From positions 177,001 to 241,000 of the forward strand of contig JALIZF010001675.1 of the NCBI GenBank assembly GCA_029948255.1: 64,000 nt of DNA, given 5' to 3'. The translations under genes were made by a program, and so were the position numbers. Positions 14,027 to 26,000 of this stretch are shown here, piece by piece; the stretch's first letter is position 1; the number at the start of each line of letters is the position of its first letter. The stretch comes from Telmatactis stephensoni. Its lineage: Eukaryota; Cnidaria; Anthozoa; Actiniaria; Isophelliidae. The notes under the pieces were generated by a model. That model was given only the letters and a program-made list of their open reading frames with translations. It was not told where the DNA came from and searched no databases.

Positions 14027-17000
14027 CTTCAACACCAGAAACAATAATAACATCACCAACACCAAAAACACCACCACACAACCAACACCAACATCACCAC
14101 CAACACCAACAACAACAAACAACAATAACAACTTCAATACCAGAAATAATACCAATACCAACACCAAAAACACCACCACAACACAACCAAAACCAAAATC
14201 ACCAACAACTGTCACCATCCACAACCAACACTTATACCAATAACAACAAAAACAACAACAATACGAACAACACACTTGCCAATAACAACACCAACAACAT
14301 ATAACAACTGCAACAGCAACAACACCAACACTGCTGGTGCCACTGCCACTAATAACAACATCAATAAGAGAGACACCACCACAACTACTACATATCCACA
14401 ATTTCCCATATCAACCATCAATTTCCACTGTTTGTTTTTACCAACTGACACAAGGCATTTAATTTTAATCTCTAAGTTTTGAAAAATCATATTAGTGGCC
14501 AACCTTTTGTGCCCAGTGCTTCAGTTCTAGATCCTGTGCACAGAATGCTTCTAGTTTTGACTGAATATTTGTTAGTTTCTTGGGGTTTACCCTGTCAGTA
14601 AGAAACAACAAATACTATCTGGTTAGGTTTTTCACTTAGTTTTTTATAGTTGGGGTTGGGTGTGGTGGCATTACCTTGTTGGGGGACTTTGTGCGCTATT
14701 GTAACTGTCACCTGCCTTATGGGCAAATCATTAAATAAAAAATAAATAAATAAATAGTTGGTAGGGATAAATGAATAAAAGGCCATCCATCTGATTTTTG
14801 GATAATATCAAATTGGAACTAGTCCTCTGTAAACACAGTGTTTCATCATCATCTCACTTCCATCACATTTGTTTTCAGTCAAATGAATACATTTATATTA
14901 TTTGTTTATTCAACCCACTATAATTTAAAACATTTTAAATAGTGCAATGTAAAAATCTAGGGCTAGAGATTGAAAAACAGATCGAGTGTCATGCTAGTCC
15001 TTTTTTAAACACTCAAGTCTCACCCTTTTGATAAAACCCACATTTAGCATATTTATCACCCTTTCGAAAGTAGATTTGGTATGACTGTGAAAGCAGCACT
15101 GCATGGTCAGGCACAGTTACAGCAGGAATTTCATATGTCTTATAGACATGTACATGTAGTTTTTATAGACAACATGGCACTGACATGGTCACAACACACT
15201 GTGCAGTCTTTTTTCACACTCATAAGAAATTTGCTCTATAGTGCATTTACAGGTAACATAACTATTTAAAATATATATAAAATATTCTATTATTCTATGC
15301 TAAAAATACAAAAGCTTACCTGATCATGTTGATTGGTACTTTTTTCTCTTCAAGGGCCTGTAAGCAAAAATACAATAACTAGTACAAAATGTGCTTACAG
15401 ACACCTAGCTACCAGTACATAATACGGACACCTCTCTATAACAGATAGGTCTCCAAAAGCTGGGATGTTTCAAAAGCTGGCAATCTATTTCCTTGTAAAT
15501 AAAACCTCTATAAAATGAACACCTCTGTATTATGAACACTTTCCATAGCCCTTTGGTGTCTGCTTTAAAGAGATTTTACTCTGTAGTTGTTATCATTACA
15601 TTTGGTTTGTGAATTGGACCTAATTTATACTTGTTTGTTTATCAAACAGTCACCTTCAACATCTCTGGTTCCTCAGATGGAAGAAGAACAAGAAGAGATT
15701 GTCCATCTTTTTGATATCTAAAAAGTTGATAGAGGAAAATAATAATTATTACTAAGTAGCTATAATTCAAGATTGTGTAGTTCCAGAAAATATCCATACC
15801 CCACCGTGAAGGGAATTGGAAATTCCGGAGGGGAGGGAGGGGGTCAGAAAAACAAAATTACAGAGTTTGTATGGAAGAAAAATGGAAGTTCCAGAGTGTA
15901 GGGGGGTCCATTTACAAATTCCCTCCTTGGTGGGGGTATGGATATTTTTTGGAACTACACATTGTGCTTATAATTTTTATCTATCTCTTAGATATTTGTC
16001 CTTCCTTCTACTTTCTCCTTCTGGCCCTCCCTCCCTCCCTTTCTTCCTTCCTTCCTTTTTACATGTACATGTACCTTAGCTTCCTTAATTTCCCTCCTTC
16101 CTTTTCTTCCTTCACTCATTCATTTGTTTGTTCCTTCCTTCTTTTCTTCCTTTCTTCCTTTCTTCCCTTCTTTCTTTCTTCCTTCCTTCTTCCTTCTTTC
16201 TTCCTTCCTTCTCTACTTCCTTCCTTCCTTCCCTCACTTCCTCACAGTCTCCCTCCTTCTTGCTTCCTTTCTGAGCCAGTAGAATATAAATCAACAAGGA
16301 CAAGATACAAATTGCTAAGTAAGTTGTAATCACCTTGCAGTTCTTCCTGCTCTGTGTATGTATGTGTTTGCATCTTCAGGACAATCAAGCTGCACCACCC
16401 AGTTGACAGCAGGAAAATCTTATGGTGGAAGGGAAAGTATTTTATTTTAATGTAACTGGCAAGGGCCACAAGTTTATAAGTGCTATCACTTTTACGTGTT
16501 ACCCTCTTTAAATAAAGTCCTTACTTACTTATTTACTTACTAACTAAAATAACACAGACTACACAGTCATGTAATTTTATATCCAAATTTTCATGTTACA
16601 AAATAATTTTACTGTCTTTAGTGAATGGCCAAGTGACTAATTAATTAATTAATCAATCAGAAAATAGGTCTGGATGGATGAAATAGCCCAGATGATGGAT
16701 GAAATATAGGGATGGATGAATATGGGTGAACAGAACAATGAAAGAGTGGGGGGGAGAATTTCAATGAATTCATGAGTAATTATGAATACAATCTGATGCT
16801 AAAAGTTCAAAGAATGTTTAACTTTTGACAGAATATACCATGTTTCAAAATATTTCTGAATTTGAGTGAGACAGAAGGAAATTGTTGGTATGAGCTTGGA
16901 ATGAATTACAATATAAAGTGATAAGACTAAATTTGGATAATATTATGCATATTTAAAGATAAAAGACTCATTCTCACAATTCTATTTGGTCTTAGATTTA

Positions 17001-20000
17001 GATCCAATAGATTCAGATTCAGATCTAAGTCCGTCTACATTTTTTGGAACAGCAGGGGCGGATCCAGGATTTTGCAAAGGGGGTGTCCCAAATAGGGCTC
17101 TTGAGAGATGACGTCCCATCCAAGATGGCGTCCTCCTAACAATGGAATCTGATGATGTCATCTTGTATGGCACTAGGGGGTGTCCTGTGCACCTATGGAC
17201 ACCCCCCTGGATCCGCCACTGAACAGGTATATAAAAGACAACATGAAACTAATTTGTTTATTGCAAGTTGGAAATTGTCCAAGACTAACAGCATCAAAAG
17301 TGAAAATAACTTTAAGATGATAACAAAATAAGACAAATTACATTATATACATGTAGGACAAGAGGAAAGGACAAACTAGGAAACGAGAAAACTGTTGAAC
17401 CTACCCAGTCCTCTAGCAGCAATATCAGTAGCAAATAAAACACAGTTAGTCTGTTTACAAAACTCTTCATAGATCCCTACTCTCTTCAATTGCTTTTGTT
17501 TTCCATATAAGGCCATTAATGGAACACCTGGGCGGAGTCGTCGGAAACTCTCGTAAATGTATTTAACCTTGGAAAAGAGTGAGAGGTTGTTAGAAGTAGA
17601 GATAGTATGTGAAACTATGCCTCTCTTTTTCAAATATTAATAATAACTAATAAAAATCAATAATAATTAATAATAATAAACTTTATTCAAGTGTCATGTA
17701 GCGTTAGCACTAAATACTAATTGGGGATATTGTAAAATATAATAGAAAGGAACAAAATTCCATTGTAATATATTTAATTAAATTAATATTAAATCTCTGT
17801 ATACAGTACAAGTCATGTACAAATATTTAAAAATAGACCTCTATGAGGCCATGTGGTTACTGGCCTCAAATCCAAATATAGATATAGACACATTTCAAGG
17901 CCTGTCCCTGGTTGGGGGTGGGGGTACTAGGGGTAGGGGTTTACTTCGACTAGTGCATACACACACACCGACTTTGTCCTAGTGCCCTTGGTAAGTTTAT
18001 TGAAATTCAATATTTTTTTATGTTCTATTTGACCTGATGCGTTTGGTCACGTAATGGATAAAACATCTGAAACATGAACAAAAAAATACACGATTTGTTG
18101 TGTCAAAAACGCCGTTGTAGAAGTCTTTACAGCAAACAATTTAGATATACAGTGAAATAAAAAGTTGAATAAACTGGTATATTAGCAGGTAATATTTTTG
18201 CATGTGAGATATATAATAATACCATGCATGATAATAGAAAGACAAAGGCAAACACTAATAGCTGTTGACAGACAAATTAAAGATCTTTACTACTGCGGCT
18301 TGTTGAACTACAGGCAACCAGGGTACGGTTCGTGGTGCGTACTGCATCTTGTTAAAAAGTTTATTAACGACAACATGTCAATCGCTCTTACTCTAGCGGC
18401 AGCTAATCTAAATGTCCTTTTTAAGCCGGTTTTGGGCTTCTTTTACATGGGCACGAGTGAACGCACGAGTGCGTCTAGTTAATAATCGACTTCAACACCC
18501 TCGGACGGGCGAACGAAGTTCGCATATCTTTCGGCTTGACAATTCGGCTCTACTTCGGGGATTTCCGAATTACGCACGCACGCACGCACCCTTGAAGCCC
18601 ATGACATAGTGTGTTACTGGCATAAAGCCAGTAACCACAAAAATGAATAAAATTTATGAACTACTGACATAATATTCATTCACTGAGTTTAACAATTTAT
18701 GCTACATGTGGGCTTGATAATGTAAGGAATGTCAGTGACATTATGCCAGGGTTTGGGACGATGGAAGTTCTAAGTTCATTTGCTGAACTGACCTGTTTGC
18801 AGCTGGATACAAACACCAGTATTTTGGATTTGAGATGATTACGAATGAAGGAGTACAAAAAATTAAGTTTCTCTTGTAGTTCACAGACCACATAATTCTG
18901 AAAGAAGAATTGGTATTAAATATTCAGCATGTGAAAAAAATACCATTTAATTTAAGTGCACGATGTCTTCTAGCACTTGCACTGTTATTGGGGACACTGT
19001 AATCTCACACAAACTATCACTACATTCTAACATTCTAGATGCACACATTTCAACTCTCAGCTTACTAGTTCTTTTTTTAACAAAAAGAAAAAAACATATT
19101 AAAATGAGGGAGGAAAATTGGAGGACCTGGAGAAAAACCCTTTCCCCAAGGGAGGGAATGAACTAGCAAACAAAGCCCACATGTGATGCCCCATCCGGGA
19201 ATCATACTCAGGACCACAGAGGTGACAGACTGGCACACTTAATCTCTAATCCACCCTTGCCTTCCTTGTTTCTAGTGACATGGTCTGATGATGATTACAA
19301 TGTGTAAAGATTGAAAGAACTCTCAGGACTTCATGCACAAGCAACACGCTAAGACAAATGGTACAATAAGGCTATGAAGCCCAGGGAAGGTGGCTACTTC
19401 TCAAGAAGGAGTTATACACCTGTATAGGTGGTTCCACCCAAAAGGGGGTCCTAGGGGTTTGCGGTATTGCGGGATTGACCATTTCTTTGTGCGGTATTGC
19501 GGTATTTTACAAAAAAATTGCGATATTGCGGGATTCTCAAACCCTGCGGTATGCGGTATTTTCTTTTTTGAGCTGCAGTATTACGGGAAAAATGATTTGA
19601 AATTGCGGTAATGCGGTATTTTTTAGGCCTGCGAGATGCGGGATTTTGCTTCTGGCGCTCGATAGAAAATTTCATGGCGCGAGGTCCAGTGGGAGTGGTA
19701 TTTCGAATTTTTTGTGTGGTGAGCCGTATTTTCACATTTTTCAAGCGGGATTGCGGGATTGACCATTTTTTCGTGTGGGATTGCGGTATTTTCGAATTTT
19801 TCGTGCGGGATTGCGGTATTCGTAACCCCCCTAGGCCCCCCTCACCCAAAAGAGGAATGTTTTTCACATTAGATGAAGGCACTTGTATATGAAAGGTATG
19901 GTAGAGATTTCACAAGTTTTGTATTGTACTGTCTAGTACATAGGAAATTGTCTTTGAAAAGGGGTACCACTCTTTTGAGAGATTATGTAAGGGGTTCCAT

Positions 20001-23000
20001 CCATTTCTTTATAAGGTAATTATAAAAAGGGGGTACGTTCTCTCTCTTTTACAGAAAAAAGTTATATGTTTAAACCTGTGTTAGTCCTTGTGGTGTACTT
20101 GTTTTAGAGTTTTCATGGACTGCAATGTATTCTGGGTCCTACAAACAAAAAGACAAAGCAGGATCAAGAACAATATATTTACCAATGAAGGTAGATCACG
20201 ATTAGAGTTATGGATAGAAAATGTGAGCAAAGACTACAGGTATTGAAATGAGGGCTGGTTAGAAGACAAGTACAGGTACATGTACAAGAAAAGCAACTAG
20301 GTTTATTTTAAGATTTTAAACTAGAGGCCATCTTGCTGTGACAGCCAGGCAAGACTACACACACATTCAATATAATTGAAGGTTAGTTTGTGTTCCTAAA
20401 GACAGCCAGGCAAAACTCAGCAAAGTCACCTCACAGCTCCAGTCAATTTGCCCAGCATTGCCTGACACTTAATTAATGAACCCAAATGAGTAAGGCAAGT
20501 GAGATGGAAATGGGAAACTAGATTTACCAAAGGAAAGGTTCACCTCAGTTGTATTTCATTGGATATTGGCTGCAAATTACTTCTTTTAGCACCATGGCAC
20601 TTATTAAATTTTTGGGGTCCCCCCCCCCCCCCCCGGCATTTATTAAGAAATCATAAGGCTCATAAATAATGATTTAATAAGTGAAGCAAATGTTAACAAC
20701 AAATAAATTAAACATGCTTCAAATATACAAAACATCTATTTTTTACACAATTTCAATGTTGAGTTATACTGCACTTGGTTTTCCTTATTCAAGATAACAG
20801 TCTGGTGAAAGTCTCAATTAACGCAATACTGTGTAAACAAATGTGGCACTTATTTGAGGGGAACTTATTTATCATTTTGCCCTTAGATGCAGCGTTTAAT
20901 CAAGGGAGGCACTTACAGTACAGCGAAAATTGTTGCATCTCGACCTCAAATGTCGGTAAAATTTTGGTCTTTTCTGATCCGTCCATCATTCTTGGGGGCG
21001 GAGCTTTCACAAACTCATTCAGTGATTGGTTGATTTGAAAGAAGCTCCGCCCCCAAACTGATTGACGACTCAGAAAAACCCAAAATCAAAACAAAATTTG
21101 TAATTTGCTGGTCGCGATGCAACGATTTTGGCTGTAATCGGAGGTGGTGCTAAAACAAGTAAATACAGTATTTAAAGTACAATTAATACTGTCTTATAAT
21201 GGTAGCCACTTTCATGTGGCCTAAATGGTGATTGTTATACTGTCAGTAGCAGTCTGTAAGTTATATTTGATTTTTGCATGTAAAAATTAAAATCATGATG
21301 TAATGATTAACAATTATTTTTACCTGTAAACTAAGTCTTGCTAAGTCTTTGACTGACCTAAATATAATAAAAGGTAGTTATAAGTAAGGTCTGTTAATAC
21401 CTGGCTACTATCAAACACTTTTATTGGTAAGATCAATCCACATGAATTATGTTCCACAAGCAATGATTTTGAAGGGTTCATGGTCAAGGTTTGCCAGCAT
21501 CTGTTAGATATACATGTAGGTTAATCTTTTTGTTTACATTTTGCTTATTAGCACTTGCTCATAAATCAAACTTTATAATACAAACCAATACACAAAACAA
21601 ACAAAAAACATGATGTCATTGTTACTATAAGAACTGAAAATTTGAAAATGGTATCTTATAAATATAATTTTGAAGTAAATTAAAAGACTTTGAAAATTTG
21701 AAAAATGTAAAAATAATGTACACGTAAATTTGTGTTGCAAGAACATCTTGTGTCCCTGTACAAGGGTCAGCTTTCTACAATGCCACTAAACCTGTTCCCA
21801 ATTTGACAGTAATGTGGAGAGGTTCAACTGATATTATTAAGAGTGATACAGTTTAAAAGTTATATTTGCACTTTATGCGCTGTGAAATTGTCCACGCCTT
21901 GCAATGAATTCCTAACTGATTTTGGGCTATTCCACATGAGAGTTGAAAAAAGCAAAAACAATTAAATGCTTAGTTTGCATCAAAAATTCATTTTAATATA
22001 GAAAAAAAAATGTTAGGCATTAAGAAAGATCAAGTCGGTGATGATAAGACTGATTCCTATATCAGGGGGAGTCCTCAATGTCGGCAATTGATGAAATTGA
22101 CAAATTTGCTTAAAAAATTGGCCTTTTCTGTGAAGGAATTAAAATGTGTAAACTTTGAAAATTTTTTTTGCTGCAAAATCTTCTTTATTTGTGAATGAAA
22201 TTAGCCTAATTGTGTCTCTGAAGAATGAAATTATGCATAAGCCAATTTAGTTTACTCAAAAGACCTAAATAGAGAGGGTTTTTGATGGTATAGAAATACC
22301 ATTCCCAAAAATGTCATGTCCGCAACAATTTGTTGTCACGTCCGCAACACACTGTATTCCTAATAAATCCATAGAAACAAGCAATATCAATTCTTTCATT
22401 TTGGATTTATATAGTGCAGTTAGTATAGAGTTAAGACAGTATAAACACTTTTTTTGAAAAGTTTCAAGTTCACAGGATTTTAGCTTTGTTTAAGAGTAAC
22501 TTCAAACATGGTTGTTTTCCATGTCATGTCCGCAACACATCATTTACACATTTTTTCTCTTAATATTCAAAAGTCAGCCAAAATGTTTTTATGCTAAAAT
22601 CAAAGTGACAACCAGGAGTATTGATTGGATGAATTTCATTTGTTTTGAAAAACATTATCTGGGTTGAACAGCCATTTATTACACTAGGTATAACCTCTGA
22701 AAGTCACGTCCGCAACGTGGAATTGCCCTTTTGCACTTAAATGCATTTTTTAATTGAATTCTTCCTTCTACAAGCCAGGGCACTTTTACTGACACATACA
22801 TTGTACTTCTAATAAATCATGTATTTATGAATAAGATAACATTGTACACATTGATCAGCATAAATCAAACAGCATAAATTTATGTTGACCTAATTCGAAC
22901 AGCATATATTTATGTCGACCCTTGAACAACATATTAAATTTACATGTATGTCGACCTTCGAACAGCATAAATTTATGTCAACTTTTGATACTTTAAGAGG

Positions 23001-26000
23001 AAAAAATAACATCATTTTAATTCAAACATAAATTTATGACAATTTTCAAAATGTGAACCATAACAAAAATCGACCTCAATGGAACATTTTTTGTGGCAAG
23101 GCAGTGCTGCCCTTCGAATCGTTGCCACTACCACAAAGTTTTTGATTAATTTTTGACATCTTTTTGACAACTTTGAATACCGCTAACCAACTAGATATTG
23201 GCGCTTCACTTTGATGTCTCGATTGACGGAGTTTGTACATCATATCGAGTGAAGCGCCAATATCAAATTGGTTAGCAGCATTCAAAGTTGTCAAAAAGAT
23301 GTCAAAAATTCTTTGTGGTAGTGGCAACGGTTCGAAGCGCAGCACTGTAAAATATACACCTAAAACGACATTTCAATGATAAAACTTAAAAGTGCAAGTT
23401 AGAGTACAATTATAACTTTTGATGTGTTGCTGATAGATACAAGTTTCCTGTTTCTAATGTCATGCAATTATAAGAAAATCTACAAGTATGTAATACTACA
23501 TGTATCTTTAAAACAGATCATCTTACTTTGTTTGTGTTGCTGAAAACAACAGTGTTTGTCTTTCTGTTGGAAGGTTTTCAATAATGGCATTGAGTGTGGA
23601 TGCAAATCCCATGTCAAGAATTCTATCAGCTTCATCTAAGACTAGAAATACAATCAACAACATGTCTCTAAATAAAATATTTCAAAAAATGTGTACACTG
23701 GTTCAGCTAGGCTGGCAATCATTTAATATGTTACAGCCAAAATCGTTGCATTGTGACCAGTACATTACAAATTTTGTTTTGATTTTGGGTTTTTCTGAGT
23801 TGTCAATCAGTTTGGGGGGCAGAGCTTCTTTCAAATCAACCAATCACTGAAAAAGTTCGAGGACAGATCAGAAAAGACCAAAATCTTGCCGATGTTGGAG
23901 GTCATGATGCAATGATTTTTGCTGTTAGAGTAATACACTGTATATCAGAATACATGCCTGCAGAGCATTCTGTGTCAAAAAAATGAAAGCATTGAAAAAG
24001 TTTAAATGTTGTGCTGCATTGTTGAGTGCCATATCTTGCTCAGTGTTGATGTTATAGCCAGTAAAAACCACTGAGACGTGGCGTGGTACTAACAATAATG
24101 TCAACTGACTTTTTGCCAATCATACAAAATCTGCTCTGACTGGTAATTGCTCACAATTAAATATACTTTGACAGTTAAACTAATGTTTCATCCCTTAGGT
24201 ACTTACCAAGAATTTGCAGAGAACCACATTCAAAGTTTGGTGTTTCATCCATGTGTTGTAGAAGTCTTCCAGGTGTACAGACAACTATGTTGGTCTTGTT
24301 AATTCGCACCTGTTCTTCTTTGAGATTCTATTGATCAATAGTAAAACAACTTTTAGTGTCAGAATGTACTCTATCGATCACAAATCAGAAATGCCAATGA
24401 ATTGGTTATAGTTACAAGACATTTTTTCAGTTTATTAAGTGCTAATAATAAAATTATAGCATAGCTTAAATCCTAGCAGTATGAATATGTCATCAGTAAA
24501 TTGCTAGAAGAAAGCAAGTTAAAGAAAAGAAGAGCTCACCTTTCCTCCTATAACTAATCCAGCTGAGAGATCATGTTTACATCCAATCTTGACTATTACT
24601 TCAAATGTCTGATATGCCTGGAAACCAAAGACTACACCCTTATTGTACGGTACATTTACAAGATTTTGCATTACATCATTATTTTGATAACATTTTTTTT
24701 TTTCCAAGAAACCCTTATCCAGGATTTCCTTATGGATCCTTGTGGATAAAATGATGCTGTTATCAAGTAATACTATTAGTCTATGTTTTTGGTGTTACAA
24801 AACAGTTTTAATATCAGTGGGAGCAAATAAAAACTAACTATTAAAGGTTTTCTCACCAATTCTCTTGTAGGCGATATTATAAGTGCTCCCATACCATCCA
24901 CAGATGACCATTTTTGCCTCCATAATGCCTCAATGATCTGAATAGAATATTAACAAAAATAAGATGCAAAATATCATGCAAGATGTGAAGCTTAACTGCC
25001 TATTCAATTTAATTAATTCAAGCATCCTCTTAAAGTATGTCTACTTCTCCTAAAATTTAGAGGCAGTCTGTACTGTACATTTGTACGTTTATACACTGTA
25101 ACAGAATGGTGCAATAATATTATAAAAACATACTGGTATGAGAAATGCCAGAGTTTTTCCTGAGCCAGTCTTTGCAGCTCCAAGAACATCACATCCCCTG
25201 AGAGCTGCAGCAATGCCTTGCTTTTGAATATCAGTTGGATTCATATATCCAGCATGGGTGAGTCCTGGAATACAAAATATACACTCCTTACTGACTTGCA
25301 ATGGAATATGAGTCTCTCTAACACCCTCAACCCCAAGTTTAATGACGTTGGGCCTGAATTCATGACTTGTAAATGTGGGCGAGGCCCAGGGGGGGAACTC
25401 CATTGTAAAAGGATCGGGTTACAAGCTTGTCGTATCTCTTAGGGGTAAAAATCAGCGACTGGGTATCTTTTAGGGTGTTAAAATTGAAGTTTAGAGTTTT
25501 AGCATTTCCTGGTCTCTCTTTAGTTAGGATATCAAAAGAGCCCATCGCTTATTATCTTGTTCTCAAATGGAAGAAATTTGCACAACAAAAGCATGTTGAC
25601 TGTTCAATTTTATGTTCATCATAATAATGTTCATTAGCTTGTTATCACTAGTATCTCTTAGGTTAAAAATTGTCCAGCCACACCCTTTAAAAAAGACTTC
25701 CGGTATCTTTTAGGGGTATTTTAAAAAACTTCCAATGTTCAAGCATACCCAATCCTCTTACAATGGAGTCCCCCCCCCCACCCCGGGGTGAAAGGGTTGA
25801 TATGGACAACATCATTGAAGAAATAGAAAATGCACACACATGCTGTATGCAGATTTCTAAAAGCATGCAGGCATTGAATAGAACATGAGATGAGTTTTAA
25901 AAGAAGCTTGAAGTCTAGCCAAGTGCTTGTCAATGCTTCTTAGATGTTCCGTCCAATGCCCAAATTAAATGTGGCTAAATCTCCACAAAGTACAGCAGGC

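Noticed and set aside
13863..14502. Asn/Thr-rich plus-strand ORFs and Val/Leu-rich minus-strand ORFs
   Set aside because: They follow from the AAC/ACC trinucleotide tract, are open in four frames, and have no domain.
15871..16333. 152-codon FLPSFLPS ORF and its EGRKKE complement
   Set aside because: Produced by the TTCC polypyrimidine tract. No complexity, intronic.
19451..19892. 143-codon IPQSRTKN repeat protein
   Set aside because: The minisatellite GCGGTATTGCG has a period that keeps the frame open. Both strands are open and there is no start context.
22310..23345. CRISPR-like or phage-like array
   Set aside because: The repeats are few, unevenly spaced and in an animal intron. The spacers are not regular, so this is ordinary eukaryotic repeat sequence.
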